Assembly (NCBI GenBank): GCA_026260175.1
Contig: JAKCWW010004866.1
Coordinates: 1 to 37,100 of the forward strand
Direction: 5' to 3'
DNA length: 37,100 nucleotides
DNA from: Reticulitermes lucifugus
Lineage: Eukaryota > Arthropoda > Insecta > Blattodea > Rhinotermitidae
Positions 12,001 to 24,000 of this stretch are shown here, piece by piece. A program made the translations under genes and the position numbers. The notes beneath the pieces are model-generated. The model was not told the DNA's origin and searched no databases. It was given only the letters and a program-made list of their open reading frames with translations. The first letter of the stretch is position 1, and the number at the start of each line of letters is the position of its first letter.

Positions 12001-15000
12001 GTGGAAGAAGAGGGGGATTTGGAATCTGGTAAGTTTCTTTGTAACGTTACATGTTTTTATGAAATATGAGGTATGCAGTGTAACCTATTATACGTGTCTT
12101 TGTAAGGAAAATCCGATTTGAAATAAAATGGCATGATGTGGGTGCAGGCTTTTATGTGCTGAGTCACAGTTCTTGAGCTGATGAAGAGTTTCTTCATTGT
12201 TACAGAATGTAAAATTGATCAGTTTTGTGAGAAAAGCTTACAAGTGGATACTACTTTAACAGATGCAATCTATTTGACAGCTTTGTAACCAACTTCCAAA
12301 GATCGTTTAATTTTTACACCGGAGGTGACTAGGTGTCCGAAGTGGTCTCTTTTTATTGTGGTTTGTAACCAAGATTTGTGATAGTGGTATGCTAGGCGCA
12401 TGATCCACTATCATTCTTACGATTATTGTGATTTGTGAAGATGGAAAGATTCAGTCCTCAGGGTTGAGTTCTGTTTCGTTTTTGTTGGCACACAGTCTTA
12501 GGCAGTGAACACAAATCCTCTAAATAATGGAATATGAAGGACTGTAAGAAACAGTACCATTAAAAGAGAAATGCTCCATTGAAAAGTATTACACTTTGGG
12601 GTTGTAAGACAAGTAAGTTTGTCCCCAGAATACATTACTTGTATGGTGTATGATAAGATAGTACAAGAATGATTCAGTTGGTGTGATATAAAAGCAAAAC
12701 CAAGGACAATATAAACAAGTACTTTTAAATCATCCTTAGAGCTCGTAAGTTTCTGTATCGACATGACCAAAACTTACTAGACATGGTGAAGCTGCTGCCT
12801 GATATAATGCGTTAAGAGTCTGGATCTTCCCCAGTGCACCTGCCAGCAACTAGCAGGACTTTTCATCATGGTCCTGGGAAAATATACTGGCAGCAGCAGA
12901 AACTCCTGCATTGACCATTTTAACAGGTGTGTTAGAAGACCACATCTGCTGAAGAGTGAGTTCGCTGTAGGAAGGAGCATTAAGACAGTGATTAAGTCAA
13001 ACACCAGTATTATTAATGAAGGGAAACTCATCTTCAGTAGCTGAAACATGGAAATATATATATTAAATTTAGTTTTTTGTCTGCTGCAGCCCAACTTATT
13101 GAGGCTTACTTGCTCCTTTAAAAACGTCATCAACCATCACCTGAGGATTGAAACATGAAACAGAAAGAGCCTTTGGCCTTTCCTTTTTTCAATGATTGTG
13201 AGAGAGGCACAATTCCTTACTGCAGTCTGAGGCTAATGATGCTTGATGCTGTTAACTGCAGAGGCACCAGGGGCAGACTTATTCCTTTGTCTGTGTTAAA
13301 ACCATCAGGATCAAACTGAACTGCAGGAACTGTGGCTTGCGGACCAGCTGGCGTAACATACCTGTATAATGAACTGTGCATGTTAACAGAATTTACAAAC
13401 AGCAACAGCAGCAAGGCAGTTTAGTCAAGTCATGGAACTCCAATGACAAAAATAAATTTAGGAAATGCAGAAAAAGTTGCTGCTGCTATTTATGGTTCTG
13501 GCAAGCATTCTTTTTGGCTGTGGTGTCATCTCTGTTACTTAAGTATGTGGATGGTTTTGTTGGTAGGTTTGATTTGTAGCTGTCATTACTGCAGGTGATA
13601 TTCATGCATGTGCGCACACGTGTGTGTTGGTGTGTGTGTGTGTGTCACAGTGCAACTAGGAGCAAGACACTTCTATGTTTAGTGGCTGAAGAATCAAGTG
13701 GTCATGTCAACAGATAAATGTTGAAATGATAGTGCCATCATAATAAATTTTGAATATTTTAGCTGACATAGCAATGAGATTTAACTCTCGTTTGACCAAA
13801 TCGAAAATTTTGTGTTGTAACTTCTGCATGTCTTATAACTTGAATGTTTTCCCACCTAATCCTCTTCCTCAATTTTACAACCTGTATGTATCCATTTCCA
13901 TATTTGTTTGTTGTTCTTTGCCTTCATTTAGATTTCATGGAACTGACGCAGTTTCATAGGGGAAGGTTGTTGAATATAGATGCAAGTGACTTCAATGAAG
14001 AAGCTGATCTTGAGAAGGAAATTTCAGTACCCAGATTACCCAAGAGTTTCGCTCTATTTCGCACGCAGTTCTCTGCTCCTGAACCAAGCCCACAAAGGAC
14101 ATCAGTTGCCATTAAGGGTGAGAAGTAGGCATTGCAAGTATTTAATGCCCTGATTATCTATTCTTGTACTCTGTGTTTATTTTCATCCATTCACTCATAT
14201 GAAATGGAATCTGTACTAATAGTACAATAATAATGATGATTATGATGATGATGTTATAACAACAACAACAGAAATGTATGCAGATGTTTACAGCAAGGCT
14301 TAACCTCTGTAGTCCACACCTGTAGTCCCTCACACAGCATTGCCAAACTTGAAGCATAGAGGCAGATAGTTGTGAATTATGTTCAGAGACTACTAAAGTT
14401 GCCTCTCCAGAAGGTTTTTGAGTGTCTGAATTCATCCCACAAGTAACTAGGGACATTTTGTAAACCCCNACATGTAGGGGATGGCTAGGTACAGTGGGAA
14501 CTTGCCAGAGGTTCATAACAGTGCCTCATTGTCATGAGGAGCACAGTACTTGCACATTACCTCAGGGCACCACCACTTGTCCAGGCCAAGTCTGCTGTAT
14601 CTGGTGACCACCACAAGGAAGTGGGTGGTGTGCCTTAGCCTCCAGTTTCACATGATGCATTCAGATTACATATGAAAGAATGGCTTATTTGTTGGAGAAA
14701 ATGCATAGTATACCTGTAAGGAAATTGTGTAATAATCTTGCAGCATTATTTTTAAATCTGAACTGATTTCATATAGATGTTTTCAGGAGTGAAAAAGGCA
14801 GTATTGTAGCCATAGCTATTCTGTTTTCATGAGTTTCTGTTTAAGATAATTAAATGTACAAAGCAGAACCTGCTGCAGGTGATGGATTGTAGGACACACA
14901 TTCATATGTGTTGGTTTAGATGTTTGTAACATCACAGTTGCAGCCATTGTAGCTAATTCATACATACACTTACATGACTGTATTAACATCTCTGAAACTG

Positions 15001-18000
15001 ACTTAAAATTTAAGGTACATGTACTATACAGCTGTAAGTTTGTGTAGTATAGTCAGTAACTAATGGGTGTTGTAATAGACTTTTACATTTAAGTATGTAT
15101 TTGTAGTCCTGTATATTTGTTTATAGATAATGTATGTCTTGTGAGGTTTACTTTTTTTAACCAGTGTCTGCACTTGTGGCTCAAACGTACCACATATGCA
15201 GCAAGTAACCTTCCCTCATTTGTTGGATAGAATCCATGTATATTTTCTGAAAAAATATTGTGTTACATGGTCTTTGCATGTTCCAAAGGTTATGAAATTG
15301 TGTATATTTTTGTTTTTAATTTTTAATTTTATTTTTTCACATGGTAATTTCTTTATGTTGTGGTTTGGTTGGTTCATTTGGTATCTAGCTATGCAGAATA
15401 TGCCAGTGCACTGAATGCTTCTCAGCCAAGCAAGTATCTTTTTGTGGAATTTTTATAGTCATGGTTGTTTTGGGTTAGATTTTCATTAGATTTTTTCCCC
15501 CTTTTTATTGTCTCATTTCCTGTCTCCATTTACTAGTGTAATATATTGTAATATCATGAGTGATGATGAATAGCATAATTACAACTTATTTAGTTGTTTA
15601 AATGCAAGCATTTAGAATGCATATACAATGTGTTCTTGCCTGATGAGTGCACATTGGTTTTTTACAGTGTGGAAATGTGTTTCTCACCTGACATATATTT
15701 AAAATAAGTGTGAACTGGATATGCAAATAAAAGTGCTGGTAATTTCAAATTTCATTGGTACACTAAGTGATTTGCTGTAGCATGAATTAGTTTTAGAACT
15801 ACTTCTTAAATTAGGACTGTTTGTTTGTTTTGGACTAAAAAATAATAGATGATTTTGCAGCAAGATATTCTGCAGAATTTTTGCAGGGTGATGGAATGCA
15901 GTCCATTGATATTTTATCACTGGAGGAATATATTTATCTGAAAATACCAACTTTTGAAATTACATTGAATAATGACTGTTCAAGACTGGAGTACAGGGTT
16001 TGTGGAATGTAACTTGAAATGTTTATCTTCTCTCAGTTTAGTGACAGGTTGTTCGCAGTTTGTCGTATAGGCATGTTATTTCCAGGTATGACCACCAATA
16101 TAATGATTACAGGAAAGTAGGATATTGATGTTGGAAAAATATGTTACAATTTGTGCTGTCTTATTCTGCCTAAAATTCTAGTTTCTGTACTGTACTATTA
16201 CTGTGTTGTTTAATCCATGAATTCCCGTGGTACAAAATGTGCTGTGTTTGTTTCACCAACACACACAAATGCTCTGTGTGTCTGAAGCATTGCAGTTTAT
16301 TAATATTTTAATTGCAATTTATATTTTAGACATCTTATACCTGCATAGCATGGATGGCTGAGTGTATCTTCAAATCCAGAATTACAGAAAAATTTTTAAT
16401 TTTCCATAATTTGAGATCTTTAGAATTAGTTTTACAAATAAACAGAATACATATTCAAATCCAGATGAAATGTAGAAAGATTTGCATTTTTCACTAGTTA
16501 TCATAGTTCTAACATTACCCTATATGGCAGATGAACTGAATATATCTTTACATCCAAAAGGAATATAAATCTGTCTGTATAATTCTGTTCTACGTTATGT
16601 CCATTAAAAATATATATATATTATTTTGCGGTAGGACTGGGAAAGGGATAAAATAGGCATCAAGATGAGCTGCTGAGTGTTAATTGATTAGTCACAGATA
16701 AACTTCAGATATGTGGTAATTAACTGAAAGTTGCATCTTAAGTAGACTGTGTGTAAGGGTGATTTTCAGGTGATACCTTTCAAGAGTGGTAGGTTTCAGA
16801 GCTTTAATGTTTTCTAATTTTGCTAGACAAATCAGCATTCTTATAGAAGATTGTTTTGTTAAATTATGGAAATTTTTTGTGTAAAAGAACAGATTATTAT
16901 TATGAACTGTGTTTAGTGATTTCGTTTTTGTCTGGGCAAATGAGGATTTACCAGTTATTTAATATATATATCTTTATTCAGCTTGTGATGCAGCGAGCTT
17001 GATTAAGTTATTGTTTCTAGAATATGTGTATATTATAGAAATACACAGTAGGTAGTAAGAAATGCACAGGAAGTGATAGCTTTATTTGTACTTCTGAATT
17101 TTATAAGAGAGCTTGCTTTAGTGCAGGACTTGAAGAAACCACATTTACCTAAGTCACCATCTACTACAGCACAGTTGCTGACACTTGTAAGCAGGGCCCC
17201 ACAAATTTTCCAAAAACCAAGGAGCCAGCTCCAAATTATAGGCACCAGAAGGGTGGCATGAAGTAAGTTATATACTGAGGACCCACAGTTCTGGAGTGAC
17301 CTGTGAACGTCACTGTAATTCATGCTTTCTCTTCTTCTTCTGATACACATTTTTGAATGTAAGGGGAAAAACTGCAGTAACTGTGCTGAAAATATTAGGC
17401 AACACAGTACAAAATATAGTTGCCCAGATGACCAAGAACCTGGGATTTGTGCACCCCTGGTTGCAAGGCTCCTTCTCTATACACTGAGGCTAGCGCTTAC
17501 CTTAAAAATTTAGTTTATTCCTGCCCTCTGTTTTTAGTATGCCTTGTTTTCTTTCTTTTTTGGGGGGGTTCTCTTCTATAAGAAACTTATCTTATTTTTT
17601 AACTGAACGTAACACAGTAGAGGGGGTGAAGTGGTCAGGGCATGAAGCCGACTGGTCAACTGTGTCCAGTGCTGAGGGTACCATGTGTGAAGCTATATCA
17701 CCTCTCCACCTATGACTTGATTGCATAGTGCTGATTAAGGACAGGCATAACTTTGCCTTTTAACTGAAGACAACTTTGACACAATCTAGCACTTATCGGT
17801 GTATTTTGTAATATTTAAGGAAGGAACTAAATACAGAACTATCATGATCGTTGAATTTGTCTCTTGTGTTGTTTTGACAAGCCATATTTAGCTGTGTATT
17901 AATGTGAAATACTAAAATGGAAAAGTTTAATTGTCTGTTTTCATCACTTAAACGTGCACTAATATTCGACATTTAACAGTTAAAGGTCAAAGTAGCCATA

Positions 18001-21000
18001 ATAAAATCAGGTTTCTTCAGGGAAATTTTTATGTGCAGATCTAGCAGCTCCATTGATTGTAAATTAATGCAAGATTGTAGCTAAACTTATTGTCACTATA
18101 ACTTAATGTGTGGTTGATTTTTTGAGCAGGAGTGTGTTTTATGTAATTTAAGATTTAAAAACATGCTTGATGTACCAGCTGAAGGAGCAGTTTTTGCAAC
18201 AAATTTTATAACAACATTCTGATGTCATGTATTTCTCTTGCATAACTCTCTCCTCTTCCTCCTCCTCCTTGTGCTCTGTATCAAATTCTCATATGTTAGC
18301 CACTTATTCTCTAAGCAGTGAATTCTTGGTTATTGCAAAGATTGTAGTACCTGAAAAGATGCATTGGCTCGTCTTGCAACATATATTTCTGACAGACATA
18401 TAAGTAGAAAAAAATGCTCTGCTGAACGTCTAAGCATTGTTTGCCTTTCCAAGAAAATAAACACGGGTTCTAGAACCAACTTACGTTCAGTGCCGCATGT
18501 GTTGTCTTTGTTCAGACATTTAGGCACACTAATATATCAACAGCATATCCACCATGAATAATGATTTAACAACATTGTTAATAGCCTTGATTTCAGGCTT
18601 CTGCTGCGATGTTCATGAAATCTGTTTACACTGCGTCGTGTGGTATTACCACACGACGCCGTGTAATTGCCCAGAAGACCACAGATTTCATTGTTAATAG
18701 CCATTTATGTTCTGCTGGACTGAACTGTTACCTTGCTGTTTACTCTAGTTTGGTTGCAGAACATCTTCCATAATATTTAAATGAATGAGAGAATGGAGCC
18801 TTTTGTTGGAGGTATCATTCCTGTGATGCTTTTACATTTACTTTTCCTTTTGGTAACTGAGAATTTGCATGTAAATACTGCATGCTTAATATTCCTTGGT
18901 TTAAACTAGTCAGACATGGTACCACAAAGAAAAAAAAACTCGGCTACATTTGTCAAAAGTGTGTTACTTTTGCAGGAAATTGTGTGTATACGGTGAAACC
19001 TGGATTTTACGTTTCTGAAGACACCATTTAAAATGAATGTAATTGAAGGAAATGAAAAGCTCTGTAGCTGTTTATATTAGTAAGTTTATACCGATTACAT
19101 TAAAAATGTAATTTGGTTCAGTATACTGCATTGAAAATGTAATCTAGTTCACGTCTGCCATGTGTCCATTAAAGTAAGTTGCTGCTTTTTTTTGCTTCCT
19201 GCTGGACGCTGTACACCTTGTTCTCCATACTGCTGAAGGGAGCCATCATGTATTCATTCTATGCATCTAATGGACATTTTTCTGGACCATGTGTTCTGTA
19301 CGGTGGAGTAACCCAGGTGAGCTGCTGACACTGTTCTGGCCATTTGTAAGAATGGACCAGTGTATAGTTAGTAGCTGAGCTGGACTACTTCACAGTGCGT
19401 TGACAAAGACAATGGAGGAGGTCAGTCTGAATATATAATCAAGGAATTGGGTGGGAAGCATAGATATATATATATTCAAGGAAAATTTAATATTTTTCTT
19501 ATGGAAGTTTTTGGGGGCACTGATAAAAACACACGTAGAATGAAAGAAAATGTAGATTGAAGGGAACGTGAAAATCCAAATTTGACTGTATATGAGATAT
19601 GATTTATTTGCTTTTGTTTTGTTTGTTGGTATAGCAGTTGTGGAATTTGAAAGTGTAACTTATTTTGCATGTACAGTAAAACCCCAATTTAATGTTCCCA
19701 CATTTAGTGAAATCCCGGATTTAGTGATGATTTTTTCATGTCCCGACAATAGCTCCATATAAACAAATAAACCTGCATTTAATGAAAACCTCGATTTAGT
19801 GAAATATATTCTAATGCCCCAGCAATTAATTAAATAGGGGTTTTACTGTTAGTGTTTTTATATTGCTATTATTAGTGAAATAGTTATCTTGTTCTTGCAA
19901 ATGTTGCCTTATCTTTTGACAGTTTAAATTTAATTAAAAGTGTTTTACTAACCTTCTTAACCTCTTAATCCTGAATTAACTGGTGCATGTCACTGAACAC
20001 TTCTCAGCTTTCCTATATCTGTAGTAATGATGAATACCAACATTCCAGTTTCTATTAACCTATATGGCTCTCTCTTTACCTATGAACAGCCGTTTAATTT
20101 TGAGTTGCCATGTTGATGTTTCCCATATGTTAGGTGTAAATGTTATACATAGGTATTTAAACATACATATGTTAACCTCTGGTTCATTTAACGTGAACAT
20201 TGTTATGTCTGGTTGACTGAAGTCTAATGGAGATCAGGTAATAAGGATAATAAAAGTTGATTATTTGTTTACCAACACAATTTGACACTGCTGCAAATAA
20301 AGAGTTATTTCAAATATCATTTTAGTGGAAGTTTTTTTGTTGTTGGCTAGAGATTCCCTTCTCACTGATAGTGATATTGTGTTACAAATTAAAAAATAAA
20401 ATAAGTCTTCAGTGAAAATGAGGAGGGTGTTATTTGCTAGAGATTGCCTTTTACTGCACAGGGTCAAAGGATATCCCACAAGTTAGACCATCATCACATT
20501 TGCCAATGGGACCCTGGATCCAACCCCCAACTGTGCGTCCAAAGGTAGCAGTTTTGAAGCATCAAAGTGAGGTAGTTCCCCTGTCCGAGTCTACTGTTGG
20601 ACGAATGTCAGCCCATTGCTTAGCTGATACAGGCCTTGTGATGGGAAGGAGCTTTCGTGTAGGCTGGGGTCGAGACATTACCCTGCTGACGCTCAACACA
20701 CAGAAAGCTGTTTCCGTCATGCCACTCAGAGCGCAACTGTCTGATCTGAGCATCTTCACTGCTGGGCGGACACCAGGCGATTGTTCTCAGTGCATTGTAC
20801 AGAGACTTCAGATTTCTGGAGGTGGAAAAGACCCATCAGTCAACTTCACGGTTAGTGCTGTGTTGTAAGCTTGATATTGTAAAGGCAGTTCTGAAGATGT
20901 TAAGTACTATGTTTATAGAGAGGGTGTGTAAGGAGTTGTCATTTATTTTACCTGCAAGAACTGCAAGAAAAAGTAAAAGCAAAGTTGTGCCCTAGATGTC

Positions 21001-24000
21001 ATTGGATGTTAAAGGGGGGGTTCTGAATTTATTAATATTGTAAATCTTAGGGAAAAAGCATGTAATAGGTGTGAGTTATGTTCAATACATAACTGGGGCA
21101 GAGGTCCACAAATTTATCTTTTAGCTTTCCGAGTGCCATTCCGGCATTTCCATCTGCTTTACAGCTGATTGATACACAGACTTACTCAGTGTTTATCTTG
21201 ATATTTGGTACAGGGAGAGGGGATACATGAACTTGAAGGGTGATATTCAGGTTTAGAATAAAAGGTGAATATTGTAAACCACTAAATTTATTGCTTGACA
21301 AGTTATAACACACTGAAGTTGCCCTTGTGGAAGATGTGGGCTTGCGAAATGCATAGTGCTGTAGGTATGTTAGGAAGCATACATCAGGTTGCACAAGAAC
21401 TCTTACACGTACTTGACTTGGATCCATTCCTGACATGAGTAATGTTGACTGAGAGCAACTGCTATTACATTTTATATCCAGATGTGCAGTATATTGTGAA
21501 TTGAAACCCTGGTGGGCTTACTCATGCAGCTTAACCTCTGTATCTTGAGTGCATTGATGTGACGTGACATACAGTTAAAATGTATACTATGAGTGGAGAT
21601 TCTCTGTTCTCTTGTCAACAGAATTCCCTGTCCTGTTGCAAAGCTTGGAGAAATTCCCATTCCAAAGACTGAGCTATAATGTTTGTGCCATATGTTGGCC
21701 TATAAATGTAAAACTGTAGCCTAAGTTTAGTTAGGCTAAGCACTTCATACAGACACTTCCATAGCATGTAGGCTATACTGAATGTAGCGAAGTGGAATCA
21801 TAAGGAGTGCCATCTAACTTATGCAGTGGGTCAGAATTGTTGTGACTGCTGACATATGAAGTCTTTAACCCACAATTGGGATCTGAGATTTCCTTATAGT
21901 AACGCTTACTGCAAGTTACATGATGTACTGAATCTTAGGAATATTGAAGATTTACATACTCAGGACACTAATTTTCTTTTTTTGTAAGTTTTATCCCTGA
22001 AGTTGTCCATGTGGATAAGTACTACAATTGTAAATGTTTTGAAATGCTGTACGTCTTTTGGTATTAGTTTCAGACGTTTATGATAGTCATATTGGAATAC
22101 ATTACTTTTTTAGTTACACAGTGTGAATACTTTTATTTAAATACTATGCAGCATTTTGCAATGATTTAGTTGTACCACTTCCACAGACTCAACTACATTA
22201 TCATCACCCACTCACGGGCGAGAATTCCATGTATGCAGAACCCTGCATTAGGTGGTGCAAATTACATTTTTGAAGTTTCAGTACAGCTGTGCTGGTATAA
22301 TTTATTGTCAGAAATAGAAAAGTATGAATGTGGGCTGTCTTAAATTTCATGATCACTTTTAGTTTCACTGAAAATGGGACTACACCCATATCATATTCAG
22401 TATGTTCAAGCTCAGCAACCTCAAGATTACCGTGCTTTGTTATGGTTTTGGTAATGGCTTGCCACATATTGCCATCCTTGTAAATATATTTTATTTACTA
22501 GTGAAGCACAATTCATTCAAAATGGAATTGGCAATACCCACAGTCCCTTCCACTGATATGACACCAGTCCACAGATTGCTGTGGAAACCCACTTCAGCTC
22601 CAATTTTCATTGAATATTTGGTGCAGGAATTACCTGATTGGGACCACTTGTCTTTGATGACTGCATGACTGTGGCTTATGCTCTGAATTCCTTACTACAG
22701 AACTTGCTGTCACTTTTGCTACAAGACATTCCTCTGCAGACAAGGTTAAGAGTGTGGTTTCAGTACAGTGGTGCACCACTTCTTGGCAGCTGACAAGTAA
22801 AAAGGACCTTCATCACCATTATCCTAATTGCTGGATTCATTGGTTTTGTTCACAGGCATTGCCTGTGAGGTCATATCATATTTAGCATATCACATGTGAC
22901 AAAAAGAGTTGAACAATGGGAGTAACAAACCAAATTTCAAACTGAATTTGGTTCATAAATACATGAGGATTACTTTACAACATGGATCTCCAACCTTTTT
23001 TGGCAAAGGGCCACACCAGTTATTGCGGGCTCGTTTGCAGGCCGCACGTGGACAAATAGCAGTAAGTGGTATACCTAACTGCCTAAATTATTGTGTAATT
23101 TTTATAGTACATACGTAAGTTACAAATGTGGCTGCAGACTGCATAATACAAGCTGGCGGACCGCGGGTTGGAGACCCATGCTTTACAAGATGTGTGCTGA
23201 TGTATGACCGTGAAACTTGGATTGGGGGTGGTATATCCACTGATCAAAATAAGCTGTAGGTGTTTATGAAATACATTTTTGTATAATGTCTCCCATGGTT
23301 TCTGAATATGTCTAGATTTCAAGCTTTTCTAGTACATCATAGGCTACATGCTGTCCTTGAAATGCAAATTGTTTCTGAATGGGCAGTGCAAGTTTGTTGT
23401 GCATTTATTGTGCATCTTTGATTTGCTGTGTGTTGTAATGTAGCTTCAGTGTAGGTGTTAAGCCAGTCTTTTCATTCTACACAGACACCGTGGTGTAATT
23501 GACCTTCAGCATGTTGATTCTGCACAGACACTGTGGTGTAATTGACCTTCAGCATGTTGATTCTGCACAGACACTGATGTAATTCACCTTCAGCATGTTG
23601 GCTTCATTTTGAGAATATTGCAGTGCATCTGTGCAGTGTACAATTTGCTCAGATACTCAGCTGGTGTACGTAGAATATGAATCTTAAAAATGAATGAGAA
23701 AGTTCACATGTCAAGGTTAGGATTTGGTGGGGGGGGGTGAGCAAGAAGAGGTAGTGTAATAGCCACCAACATTCCTGAACCCTTCATATACCAACTCCAA
23801 AACATTCTGTTGTAATTGTTTTAATTGAATCACATCTGGTGAAGGAATTCAGGGAAATATGTTTCTGAGGAAATGTAGGTTAATAAATTAGGACAAACAG
23901 ATTCTTTGTAACTTGAGGTTGCTGTTTTTTATTGTTGTTGTATATTTGTATGCTGTGGGTACTTTTTCATTTTCTGTGTTTTGTCTTTGTTGGCTTTATT

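Noticed and set aside
12777..13133. 118-codon minus-strand open frame in intron 8
   Set aside because: Hydrophobic but without known motif and not supported by any neighbouring exon-like structure.
13217..13414. Minus-strand frame with VTPAGPQATVPAVQFDPDGF
   Set aside because: Composition looks coding-like, but I recognise no family and see no frame continuation; kept only as a note in the intron 8 entry.
14154..14516. 120-codon minus-strand frame containing an N
   Set aside because: Includes a low-complexity isoleucine run from the ATG/AAT repeat; no motif.
17620..17770. Possible additional SINE
   Set aside because: No box B, no target duplication and no shared body with the other SINE copies.
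20110..20225. Possible reverse-transcriptase scrap (FKYLCITFTPNIW)
   Set aside because: A single short resemblance, too weak to call a LINE.
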